A program made the position numbers and the translations under genes. A stretch of 64,000 nt of DNA. Origin: MA-ANB-1 sp965216445. GTDB taxonomy: Bacteria > Actinomycetota > Acidimicrobiia > Spongiisociales > ZC4RG35. Position 1 is the first letter of the stretch; every line of letters starts with the position of its first letter. The notes beneath the pieces were generated by a model. The model made no database searches. It had not been told where the DNA came from and worked only from the letters and a program-made list of their open reading frames with translations. Location: assembly GCA_965216445.1 (NCBI GenBank), contig OZ244166.1:1860001-1924000 (forward strand). Reading direction: 5' to 3'. Positions 1-7,873 of the stretch are shown here, piece after piece.

Positions 1-1
1 A

Positions 2-3000
2 TTTGATACCGACTCCACGCCGGACAACGACGACGGCGACCAGTCCGAAGACGATGAAGACAACGCGGTCGTGGATCCACAGGAAATCGACCTCGAACTT
101 GCCAAATCGGTGGACGACACAACTCCCGATGTTGGGGATACGGTCACGTTCACCGTCACCGTCACCAACCAAGGCCCCGACACCGCCACCGGAGTCTCGA
201 TCGAAGATGTTGTTCCGGTTGGCTTCTCGAACATCAGCAACATCACTGGTGGGGGCATCCTCGCCGGGTCCACCATCACCTGGACCGGCATCTCGCTGGC
301 AAGCGGAGCCTCAGCCAACTTGTCCTTTGACGCTGACGTGAATCTTCCCACCAGTGCCACTGACGAGTATGTCAACGTTGCGGAAGTCACTGCGGCCGAT
401 CAATTCGATACCGACTCCACACCGGACAACGACGACGGCGACCAATCCGAGGACGACGAAGACAACGCCAGTGTCATTCCGCCGGGTGTGGCTGACCTCG
501 AATTGACGAAGGCAGTTGACAACACAACACCCGGCGTGGGTGACACGGTCACCTTCACCATCACCGTCACCAACCAAGGACCAGACACTGCTACTGGCGT
601 ATCCGTAGCAGACATCGTCCCCGCCGGATACAGCAATATCGCCAACATCTCAGGGGGTGGCGCCCTGGCCGGTTCAACAATCTCCTGGACCGGCATCAGC
701 CTCGCCAACGGTGCCTCCATTGACCTCACCTTCGACGCCGACGTCGACGCACCAACCGGAGCAGCAGACGAATACCTCAACGTTGCGGAAGTCACCGCGG
801 CCGATCAATTCGATACCGACTCCACACCCAACAACGACGACGGCGACCAATCCGAAGACGACGAAGACAACGCCTCCGTGAACACACCAGAGGTCGCCGA
901 CCTCGAACTTGTCAAGACCGTCAGTGATTCGACACCCAATGTCGGTGACACGGTCACCTTCACCATCACCGTCACCAACCAAGGCCCAGACACTGCTACT
1001 GGTGTGACCATCCAAGACAGCGTGCCAGCCGGATACTCCAATGTCGGAAATGTCAGCAATGGTGGAAATGTGTTCGGTGGCAATGTCGTGCGTTGGACCA
1101 ACCTGACCCTCGCATCAGGTACGTCCACTGACCTCACGTTCGAAGTCGATGTAGACGCACCGACCGGAGCCGCCGACGAATACCTCAACGTCGCTGAAGT
1201 CCTTGGATCAGATCAATTCGACCCCGACTCCACACCCAACAACGACGACGGCGACCAAAGCGAAGACGACGAAGACAACGCTTCGGTGACTCCACAACAG
1301 GCTGACGTAGAGCTGACTAAAGCCGTCGACAACGCCACTCCGGGAGTGGGTGACACGGTCACGTTCACCGTCACAGTCACCAACCAAGGCCCAGACACTG
1401 CTACTGGTGTGACCATCCAAGACAGCGTGCCAGCCGGATACTCCAATGTCGGAAATGTCAGCAATGGTGGAAATGTGTTCGGTGGCAATGTCGTGCGTTG
1501 GACCAACCTGACCCTCGCATCAGGTACGTCCACTGACCTCACGTTCGAAGTCGATGTCGACGCACCGACCGGAGCCGCCGACGAATACCTCAACGTCGCT
1601 GAAGTCCTTGGATCAGATCAATTCGACCCCGACTCCACACCCAACAACGACGACGGCGACCAAAGCGAAGACGACGAAGACAACGCCTCCGTGAACACAC
1701 CAGAGGTCGCCGACCTCGAACTGGTGAAGGCAGTCTCCACGGACGAAGCCGGTGTGGGTGACACGGTCACGTTCACCGTCACAGTCACCAACCAAGGCCC
1801 CGACGCTGCGACTGGCGTCTCTGTAGAAGACGTCGTCCCCGCCGGATACAGCAACATCGCCAACATCTCCGGCGGTGGAACCTTGGTCGGATCCACCATC
1901 ACCTGGACCGGCATCAGCCTCGCCAACGGAGCCTCAATCGACCTCACCTTCGACGCCGACGTTGACGCACCAACCGGAGCAGCCGACGAATACCTCAACG
2001 TCGCTGAAGTCCTTGGATCGGATCAATTCGACCCCGACTCCACACCGGACAACGACGACGGCGACCAATCCGAGGACGACGAAGACAACGCCGAACTGTC
2101 GATCACGGAGTTGGGAGTTGCCAAGGCGGTGGCAGTCGTAACGAACAACGCCGACGGAACCTACACAGTCAGCTATGTCCTCACCGTCGAGAATCTCGGA
2201 AATGTCACCATCACTGATCTAGTCGTGACAGATGACTTGACAGTCCAACTCGCAGCTATCTCCCCAACTGGGTTCAGTGCTGTATCTGGGAGCCTCAGCG
2301 CGAACCCGAGCTGGGATGGAACTGGTGCGACCAACGTGTTGGCAACGGGCCAATCTCTTGCTGCCGGTGAGTCGGGGACAGTGTTGATATTCGTGACAGT
2401 GACACCAGGTGGAGACCTGGGCCCCCACCTGAACCAAGCATCGGTTTCGGGAACAACGCCAGGTGGCGGAACCGTCACCGACGATTCGACAGACGGGGAC
2501 AACCCCGACCCCAACGACGACGGCAACCCCGACGAGGACGAGCCGACACCGGTCGTGTTCGCCGAGCAGCCGTCAATTGGAATCGCCAAGCAGCTCAGTT
2601 CGGGACCGGACAGCCTTGGCGGCGGCGTTTTCGATCTCAGCTTCACGCTTCTGGTGGAGAACACGGGTGACGTGCCGTTGGCTCAACTTCAGGTTTCGGA
2701 TGACCTTGCGGCAACCTTCGCCGGCGCAACAGGGTTCGTCGTCACATCCGTTTCCTCGACCGATTTCACCGCCAATCCAGGTTATGACGGCTCGACCGAT
2801 ACGGACCTTCTCGACGGAACGGACACGTTGGCGGTCGGTGACACCGGCACAATCGTCATCAACCTCGAAGTGACACCTGGTGCTGACGTCGGACCATACG
2901 ACAACACGGCCACCGCATCCGGAACCTCCCCCGCCAACACGACCGTCACTGACGATTCTCAGGACGGAACAGATGTCGATCCCGACGGAAACGGCGATCC

Positions 3001-3874
3001 AACGGACAACAACGACCCGACACCGGTCGTGTTCCCCGAACCGGGGGCCGTCGAAGGCCGCCTCTGGATAGATGAGGACCGTGACGGGGTTCAGGATGCT
3101 GGAGAAGCCGGTATACCGAACGTGACCGTTGATTTGATCGACCCCGGACCTGACGGTGTGCTCGGAGGCGGCGACGACACGGTGGTAGCTTCAACGACCA
3201 CCGACGGCAGTGGCGACTACACGTTCGACAACCTCGATCCCGGCAACTACGTGGTGGTCGTCGACAGCAGCGAGATCCCGGCCGGTTTGATCCCGGTATT
3301 CGATCCCGACGGTGTCCTTGACCACTCGACCCCCGTCACTGTGGTGGCCGGAGAAACAGACACTGCCAATGACTTCGGGTACGACGACAATGAATTCGAT
3401 CTGGTCGTCGTCAAGGACGCGACAATCGCCGGTGAGTCCGTGGTCTGGACGATCACAGTCACGAACGCAGGGCCAGATGACGCTCCCGCTCCGATAACGA
3501 TGACCGACGACCTCCCCGACAGCCTCGCTATCGAGGCGGTTATCGCCCCAACCGGTTGGTCGTGCGACGCCACAGGTCAGCTCGTCGAGTGCTCGACCGA
3601 CCAGCCCATGTCTTCCGGAGAATCCGCGGCGTTTGAGATCCGGACAGTCGCCGACGCCCCGGATGGAACGGTCATCGAGAACGTATCAAGTGTTTCGGCT
3701 ACGGGTGTCGACGCCGACCCAACCAACAACACAGATACCGCCTCAGTGACCGTGGGTCCCCTCCCCTTCACCGGCTTTGGCTTGAGCCGATTCATCGTTC
3801 TCGCAGCAGAGCTACTCCTCCTGGGTTCACTTCTTGTAGTCGCCTCTCGCCGTCGACGGTTCATCGCCCACTAG
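2..3874 (+). CDS. Giant DUF11-repeat surface protein with LPxTG sorting signal (5' truncated)
   Basis: Secreted wall-anchored adhesin-type protein. The frame is open to the left edge and the first 23 codons already match the end of a repeat unit, so the true start lies outside the window (the GTG at 71 is internal). From N to C: five near-identical DUF11-type Ig-like units (86-2095), each ending in an acidic Asp-rich stretch (DNDDGDQSEDDEDN) that looks Ca2+-binding; two more divergent DUF11-like domains (about 2096-3040); a SdrD B-like domain (about 3050-3395, GRLWIDEDRDGVQDAGE); a last DUF11-like domain; then LPFTG (3761-3775), a hydrophobic helix and RRRR near the C-terminus. LPFTG plus helix plus positive tail is a classic sortase signal. 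No sortase gene lies in the window. Ligand unknown. Confidence 0.93.
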   Translation, partial: FDTDSTPDNDDGDQSEDDEDNAVVDPQEIDLELAKSVDDTTPDVGDTVTFTVTVTNQGPDTATGVSIEDVVPVGFSNISNITGGGILAGSTITWTGISLASGASANLSFDADVNLPTSATDEYVNVAEVTAADQFDTDSTPDNDDGDQSEDDEDNASVIPPGVADLELTKAVDNTTPGVGDTVTFTITVTNQGPDTATGVSVADIVPAGYSNIANISGGGALAGSTISWTGISLANGASIDLTFDADVDAPTGAADEYLNVAEVTAADQFDTDSTPNNDDGDQSEDDEDNASVNTPEVADLELVKTVSDSTPNVGDTVTFTITVTNQGPDTATGVTIQDSVPAGYSNVGNVSNGGNVFGGNVVRWTNLTLASGTSTDLTFEVDVDAPTGAADEYLNVAEVLGSDQFDPDSTPNNDDGDQSEDDEDNASVTPQQADVELTKAVDNATPGVGDTVTFTVTVTNQGPDTATGVTIQDSVPAGYSNVGNVSNGGNVFGGNVVRWTNLTLASGTSTDLTFEVDVDAPTGAADEYLNVAEVLGSDQFDPDSTPNNDDGDQSEDDEDNASVNTPEVADLELVKAVSTDEAGVGDTVTFTVTVTNQGPDAATGVSVEDVVPAGYSNIANISGGGTLVGSTITWTGISLANGASIDLTFDADVDAPTGAADEYLNVAEVLGSDQFDPDSTPDNDDGDQSEDDEDNAELSITELGVAKAVAVVTNNADGTYTVSYVLTVENLGNVTITDLVVTDDLTVQLAAISPTGFSAVSGSLSANPSWDGTGATNVLATGQSLAAGESGTVLIFVTVTPGGDLGPHLNQASVSGTTPGGGTVTDDSTDGDNPDPNDDGNPDEDEPTPVVFAEQPSIGIAKQLSSGPDSLGGGVFDLSFTLLVENTGDVPLAQLQVSDDLAATFAGATGFVVTSVSSTDFTANPGYDGSTDTDLLDGTDTLAVGDTGTIVINLEVTPGADVGPYDNTATASGTSPANTTVTDDSQDGTDVDPDGNGDPTDNNDPTPVVFPEPGAVEGRLWIDEDRDGVQDAGEAGIPNVTVDLIDPGPDGVLGGGDDTVVASTTTDGSGDYTFDNLDPGNYVVVVDSSEIPAGLIPVFDPDGVLDHSTPVTVVAGETDTANDFGYDDNEFDLVVVKDATIAGESVVWTITVTNAGPDDAPAPITMTDDLPDSLAIEAVIAPTGWSCDATGQLVECSTDQPMSSGESAAFEIRTVADAPDGTVIENVSSVSATGVDADPTNNTDTASVTVGPLPFTGFGLSRFIVLAAELLLLGSLLVVASRRRRFIAH
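86..2095 (+). repeat. Five tandem 405-408 bp coding repeats
   Basis: Units begin at (A/I)D(L/V)EL, at positions 86, 491, 896, 1301 and 1709, giving periods of 405, 405, 405 and 408 bp. Units 3 and 4 are nearly identical over about 310 bp (roughly 987-1296 and 1392-1701), with one visible difference (GTAGAC against GTCGAC). Units 2 and 5 share a different central block. This mosaic suggests recent duplication or gene conversion inside the gene. A further partial unit precedes position 86. Confidence 0.95.
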
Positions 3875-3891
3875 CGCTGTCGCCCACGCGA

Positions 3892-3919
3892 GAGGGACGG
3901 GCCATCTGACCCGTCCCTT
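3892..3919. terminator. Bidirectional hairpin between convergent genes
   Basis: GGGACGGG (3894-3901) pairs with CCCGTCCC (3910-3917) around an 8-nt loop, and one A-T and one G-T pair extend it. It sits between the converging adhesin and Ig-like genes. There is no long T tract, so it would be a weak intrinsic terminator. Confidence 0.6.
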
Positions 3920-3938
3920 CGCTGATCGTGTGGATGTG

Positions 3939-4868
3939 CTACGTGCCGAACTTCACGACGGTTGCCTGCTCGGATCCGAGCCACCAGCTGACCTCAAAAT
4001 CGAGGTTCTGCGTGATGTGCGCCGGCAAACCGATAGGTGTGATAGCACCCGGAATGACGTTCTTGCCAGGCACCAGCGTGAACTCCGCGGGGAGGGTCAA
4101 GCGGGCACTCAGCGACTCAAGTGTCACTTCCACGTCGTAGTCCTCGTTGTTCCAGATCGTGATTGGTGCGATCGGAGCCAGGTGTGGGACGACTACCACG
4201 TCCTGGACGTCAACATCCGGACTCGGCGGCAGCGGAACGACAATGGCGAACTTCCCTCCGACAACTGTCACCGACTCATCTCCGGCCGACGACTTGACGT
4301 CGAACTCCATCTCGTAGTCGCCGAACGGCAGCCCCGACGTGTCCACTGTGACATCGATCTCCACTGACTCGCCACCACCGAGATTCACTGGAGCATCGCT
4401 GAATGACAACGCCGCTGGGCCGGTGATCGATTCGATTGTCAGTGGTAGATCACCAACGTTGTGAATCGTGAAGGAGCCTTCTCCGGTGTTACCGACGTCG
4501 ACGACGTCGTCTACCGCCAACTCAGCCGGATCCGGGTCGGGCTCGGGTTCGGGCTCAGGATCTTCTTCCGGAGCCGGGGTCTCAGCCTGCTCCGCCTCGG
4601 GCTCAGAATCGGCGTCGGCACCTTCGTCAATCGCAAATGGATCGGCGTCAGAATCCACCTCCAGGCTGGACTCAGCGTCGGCCAACGTAGTCGTTGTCGT
4701 TGACTCGGCCGCCAGAGCTGTTTCGCTGCTGCTGTTAAGCAGATATCCGCCGGTCAGCCCTGCCGCCAGGGCGAAGGCTGCAAAGCCGGCCAACAGTCCA
4801 TAGGACCGTGTTGGCTTCTCAAATGCGGCTGATGTGTCTTCGTTGTTGTGTCCGTTTTCGTTTCTCAT
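3939..4868 (-). CDS. Membrane-anchored protein with extracytoplasmic Ig-like domain
   Basis: A 309-residue protein of unknown function. I chose ATG at 4868 because AGGAGG lies 6-7 nt upstream; a longer frame to 4907 lacks such a site. An N-terminal cytoplasmic segment of about 25 residues is followed by one hydrophobic helix (GLLAGFAAFALAAGLTGGYLL). Next comes a Thr-rich and then Pro/Glu-rich low-complexity linker (EPEPEPDPDP), and then about 200 residues in two beta-rich domains; the first (GNTGEGSFTIHNVGDLPL) resembles DUF1573/ASH-type Ig folds. The linker is typical of proteins crossing the cell wall. A similar Ig-like domain occurs in the sigma-factor fusion at 5711-7393, and both genes carry the same 10-nt motif upstream. 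Confidence 0.8.
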   Translation of the reverse strand: MRNENGHNNEDTSAAFEKPTRSYGLLAGFAAFALAAGLTGGYLLNSSSETALAAESTTTTTLADAESSLEVDSDADPFAIDEGADADSEPEAEQAETPAPEEDPEPEPEPDPDPAELAVDDVVDVGNTGEGSFTIHNVGDLPLTIESITGPAALSFSDAPVNLGGGESVEIDVTVDTSGLPFGDYEMEFDVKSSAGDESVTVVGGKFAIVVPLPPSPDVDVQDVVVVPHLAPIAPITIWNNEDYDVEVTLESLSARLTLPAEFTLVPGKNVIPGAITPIGLPAHITQNLDFEVSWWLGSEQATVVKFGT

Positions 4869-4888
4869 GAGGTCTCCTCCTCTTGGTG

Positions 4889-4905
4889 GTCCGGCCTCTC
4901 CGGAC
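4889..4905 (-). other. 5' leader hairpin
   Basis: GTCCGG (4889-4894) and CCGGAC (4900-4905) form a perfect 6-bp stem with a 5-nt loop. It lies in the leader of the Ig-like protein gene, directly upstream of its AGGAGG site, so it could protect the mRNA or influence translation. Confidence 0.4.
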
Positions 4906-4933
4906 ACAAGAGAGATGCATGACCGTCCCGGGA

Positions 4934-4943
4934 CTTACACCCC
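4934..4943 (-). promoter_or_regulatory. Candidate ECF promoter element GGGGTGTAAG
   Basis: On the minus strand GGGGTGTAAG lies about 66-75 nt upstream of the ATG at 4868. The same ten bases occur upstream of the sigma factor gene (5669-5678). This is a candidate element of a promoter read by that sigma factor; the assignment is inference. Confidence 0.35.
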
Positions 4944-4968
4944 GGCGTAGAGTTTTCTCGGGAGTTGA

Positions 4969-5652
4969 ATGGGACAGGTAGTGGCCAAGCGATTTCGTGA
5001 TCGATCACAAGCTGGGCAGGACCTATGTAAGGCCCTGGCCAGGTATCGAGGTGACCCCAACGTGATGGTCCTCGGATTGGTGCGTGGTGGGGTACCGATC
5101 GGGTTTGAAGTCGCACGTTGCCTCGAGGCTCCGTTGGACGCCCTCATTGTCAAGAAAGTTGGAGTTCCGCGGCACCCCGAGCTCGCCATGGGAGCGGTCG
5201 CTGTTGGCGGAGTGACTGTACGCAACAATGAAGTGATCGAGCAGTTGCAGATCCCGGACAGTCTGTTCGAGTCGGCCGCGAGGAAAGCTGCGAAGAAACT
5301 GACGCTGAGCAACAAGCGGATCAGGAACAACGCTCCGTGGCCAAAGCTCGCCTCGAAAACTGTGATCATCACCGATGACGGAATCGCCACAGGATCGACG
5401 ATGATTGCCGCCATCGAGGCAGTCCGGGAACAGAACCCGCTGCGTTTGATCGTGGCGGCACCGGTAATACCACCCGACACAGCAGCCCGGCTCCAACAGC
5501 TCGTGGACGAAATCGCCTACTGCCAGCTTCCCAAATCACTTGGTGCGGTAGGTGCCTGGTATGAGGACTTCACCCAGGTGTCCGACGCCCGGGCCTCCGG
5601 ATTGCTGAGGAGTCGCACGGCGGAGTTCGACGACCAGGAGGTCGTCCAGTGA
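4969..5652 (+). CDS. Phosphoribosyltransferase family protein
   Basis: A 227-residue cytoplasmic protein of the type I phosphoribosyltransferase fold. The PRPP-binding motif is clear: TVIITDDGIATGSTM, two acidic residues after a hydrophobic strand and then a Thr/Gly loop. The N-terminal RGGVPIGFEVA segment is typical of the stand-alone family related to COG1926, often annotated as predicted phosphoribosyltransferase. The substrate cannot be told from sequence. It lies between the minus-strand Ig-like gene and the sigma factor, with a separate start (ATG after a weak GGGAG). It is not obviously part of the envelope module. Confidence 0.88.
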   Translation: MGQVVAKRFRDRSQAGQDLCKALARYRGDPNVMVLGLVRGGVPIGFEVARCLEAPLDALIVKKVGVPRHPELAMGAVAVGGVTVRNNEVIEQLQIPDSLFESAARKAAKKLTLSNKRIRNNAPWPKLASKTVIITDDGIATGSTMIAAIEAVREQNPLRLIVAAPVIPPDTAARLQQLVDEIAYCQLPKSLGAVGAWYEDFTQVSDARASGLLRSRTAEFDDQEVVQ

Positions 5653-5668
5653 AGACAGATTCTCGGTT

Positions 5669-5693
5669 GGGGTGTAAGCGAGAGCGTTCTCGC
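5669..5693 (+). promoter_or_regulatory. GGGGTGTAAG element and hairpin upstream of sigma gene
   Basis: GGGGTGTAAG (5669-5678) repeats the motif found upstream of the Ig-like gene. It runs into a 6-bp stem (GCGAGA, 5678-5683; TCTCGC, 5688-5693) with a 4-nt loop. It lies 33 nt before the ATG of the sigma factor, which suggests autoregulation. The hairpin could instead end the phosphoribosyltransferase transcript. Confidence 0.35.
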
Positions 5694-5710
5694 GCGTCAC
5701 TCCTGTGTGT

Positions 5711-7393
5711 ATGACAACAACCATCACCAAATCCGACGCAGACCTCGTCGCCCTCGCCCGGAAAGGCGACGAGACAGCTTTCGCCGCGATCTACGACAAA
5801 TACGCGGATCGCCTTCATTCGTATTGCTTTGTCATGCTGCGTGACCACAACGACGCCTCTGACGCCCTCCAGGAGACATTCGTCAACGCCGCGACAAAGC
5901 TTGGCCAGCTGCGGAATCCCGAAAAGCTGCGTCCTTGGTTGTTCGCTATCGCCCGAAATGAGGCGAGGGCCATCGGACGCGATCGTGCCCGTGTGCAACC
6001 TGAAGACGACCTTTCGGACTCGCTGGTATCCGATCCTGATCCGGCGTACGGCTTGGCGCAGGAGGAGCTTAAAGAGCTCGTATGGGCTTCCGTTGCCGGC
6101 CTACAAGAACGGGACCGCGAGTTAATGACTCTCCACCTGGTCGAGGGTCTCGAAGGTCAGGACCTAGCCAACGCTGTCGGTGTCGAAACCCAGCACCTCC
6201 ACGTGATGGTCAGTCGGATGAAGGATCGAGTCGAGAAGGCACTAGGTGCATTGCTGATAGCCCGTCTCGGCAGAGAGGACTGCCAAGAACTCGACAATCT
6301 ATTGCAGGACTGGGACGGTCGCTTCTCGCTGGACGTCCGCTCATCCGTGACCCGCCATGTCGAGTCTTGCAAGGTTTGCTCAGAACGCCGTTCGCTTCTG
6401 GTTGCACCGGCCAATCTTCTGCCCAGCGTCATATTCATTCCCGCCACAGGCCTGATGCGCAGACGCAACCTCAGGGCTGCATCCAAGGCGCTGCGTCGCA
6501 TCAGGATCAAGAGACGACTGGCTCGGGTTGTGGCGGGAGCGGCAACCATTGCCTTGTTAGTCAGTGGCGGTTTGATTCTCGCCGACGTAACAGGTCAGTC
6601 TGACCCCGTAGCGGTCGAAGCCTCAACCTCTTCCACCGAGGCACCGGGAGTCGCGGAGTCTCCAGTCCCGCCCACGACAACCGACGCGACCGAATCCGGC
6701 AGCGGGCGCGTGGCGCCACCACCACTGTTTGGCCTGGATGATGCAGACCTCGGCACGACAACTCTCCCAACTGTCGCGCCGGAGCCTCCAGCGCCCGACC
6801 CAGCGGACCTCACCCTCAGCACCGCCACCCTTGACCTGGGCAGCACGGCAACGACAGGGACACTCACTCTCACCAACTCGGGAGGACTCAGTGCCGAATG
6901 GACAGCCACTGATGTCAACCTCCCATTCTCCTTGGCCCCAGCCGCAGGCACTCTGGCCCCTGGCCAATCGGTCCAGCTAACCGTCGCCTTTGACCGAACT
7001 GGTCTTGCCGAGGGCGACTACGGAGCTCCGGTCAGTTTCAGCTCTGACGGGACGGAGGCAGGTCTCGACATCACCGGATCGGTAGAGATTCCGCCGACGA
7101 TCACCCAGATAAGCGCAAACCCAACGTTGGTTGCGGTCCTCGGTTCAACGTGCCATCCGAACCTGAGCCAGATAACCGTGTTTGCGGTCGACGACACCGC
7201 GATCGCTTCCGTAGACGCCATTTGGACTGGCACTCAAGAGACTGTGACCAACCTTGCAGCCAACGGCTCCGCCTATATCGGAGATGTCGGGCCCTTTGTC
7301 ACCACCGGGGACAACCTGGTGACCATCGTTGCAACAGACATCCGGGGGAACACCGCTAGTTCCGTCGTGTCGCTGTTTGCGGAGAGTTGCTAG
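5711..7393 (+). CDS. ECF sigma factor fused to zinc-finger, membrane helix and extracytoplasmic Ig-like domains
   Basis: A 560-residue single-chain signalling protein. Sigma region 2 spans about residues 8-95 (DAFQETF-type core, here DALQETFVNAA), and region 4 about 125-180 (LQERDRELMTLHLVEG and a helix-turn-helix). After it comes HVESCKVC near residue 220, the HxxxCxxC signature of zinc-binding anti-sigma (ZAS) domains. A basic stretch leads to one membrane helix (VVAGAATIALLVSGGLIL, about 275-297). The rest is outside: a Thr/Pro linker, an Ig-like domain (about 365-455) and a C-terminal beta domain with two cysteines. Related actinobacterial ECF groups with long membrane-spanning C-terminal extensions are known. 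I start at ATG 5711; a GTG at 5705 is also possible. No separate anti-sigma gene is nearby. Confidence 0.88.
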   Translation: MTTTITKSDADLVALARKGDETAFAAIYDKYADRLHSYCFVMLRDHNDASDALQETFVNAATKLGQLRNPEKLRPWLFAIARNEARAIGRDRARVQPEDDLSDSLVSDPDPAYGLAQEELKELVWASVAGLQERDRELMTLHLVEGLEGQDLANAVGVETQHLHVMVSRMKDRVEKALGALLIARLGREDCQELDNLLQDWDGRFSLDVRSSVTRHVESCKVCSERRSLLVAPANLLPSVIFIPATGLMRRRNLRAASKALRRIRIKRRLARVVAGAATIALLVSGGLILADVTGQSDPVAVEASTSSTEAPGVAESPVPPTTTDATESGSGRVAPPPLFGLDDADLGTTTLPTVAPEPPAPDPADLTLSTATLDLGSTATTGTLTLTNSGGLSAEWTATDVNLPFSLAPAAGTLAPGQSVQLTVAFDRTGLAEGDYGAPVSFSSDGTEAGLDITGSVEIPPTITQISANPTLVAVLGSTCHPNLSQITVFAVDDTAIASVDAIWTGTQETVTNLAANGSAYIGDVGPFVTTGDNLVTIVATDIRGNTASSVVSLFAESC

Positions 7394-7396
7394 GTA

Positions 7397-7792
7397 CTAA
7401 GAACCCTCGTGGTACTGCTCGTCTGACACCTTCTCAGTTGACCAAACGGTCGATCCCTTGTGCGTGATCGAGAGGTGAAACAAAGGCGAGTCACTCGCCG
7501 CACCGTGCCAGTGCATCTCATTGGCCGGGGTTGTCACTGTGTCCCCTGCGGACATCTCAACTCGTTCACCGCCCTTGTTCATCACCGTGCCGCGGCCGGC
7601 AACTACATGGAGGACCTGACCACCAGGATGTGAATGCCAGTCAGTGCGTGACCCGGGCGCAAACTGAACCCCAAGAACGTTCATATCCTCTTCGTCGTCG
7701 GTACTCGACATGTCGCCAAACCAGACTGGCCCGGTGAAGTGCTCAGCCGGTGCGGCGATCCACGGCATTGAATCTGCAGCTTTTTTATCCAT
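7397..7792 (-). CDS. Cupin-domain protein
   Basis: A small cytoplasmic beta-barrel protein of 131 residues from the ATG at 7792. A TTG at 7822 would add ten residues, and neither start has a convincing ribosome site. Cupin motif 1 is visible as DWHSHPGGQVLHVVAGRG and motif 2 as GDTVTTPANEMHWHGA, together giving the metal-ligand histidines and glutamine-type positions. Close relatives are quercetin-dioxygenase-like cupins and carboxymuconolactone-associated proteins. The substrate is unknown. It converges with the sigma gene with only 3 nt between the stop codons. Confidence 0.82.
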   Translation of the reverse strand: MDKKAADSMPWIAAPAEHFTGPVWFGDMSSTDDEEDMNVLGVQFAPGSRTDWHSHPGGQVLHVVAGRGTVMNKGGERVEMSAGDTVTTPANEMHWHGAASDSPLFHLSITHKGSTVWSTEKVSDEQYHEGS

Positions 7793-7873
7793 GGAGTGTG
7801 AGGCTAGTAGTTCGCCGACCAAGCGGATGAAAGAACATCCTCCGTCAAAGGTACGGAGGTCTTCGGCGGGTTT

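Noticed and set aside
311..1998. Long valine- or serine-rich antisense frames opposite the adhesin
   Set aside because: They repeat with the same period as the coding strand and reflect its codon bias; no ribosome sites or family patterns.
86..2095. 405-bp tandem repeats as a mobile element or integron array
   Set aside because: They are in-frame domains of one long gene, with no terminal repeats, transposase or att-like sites.
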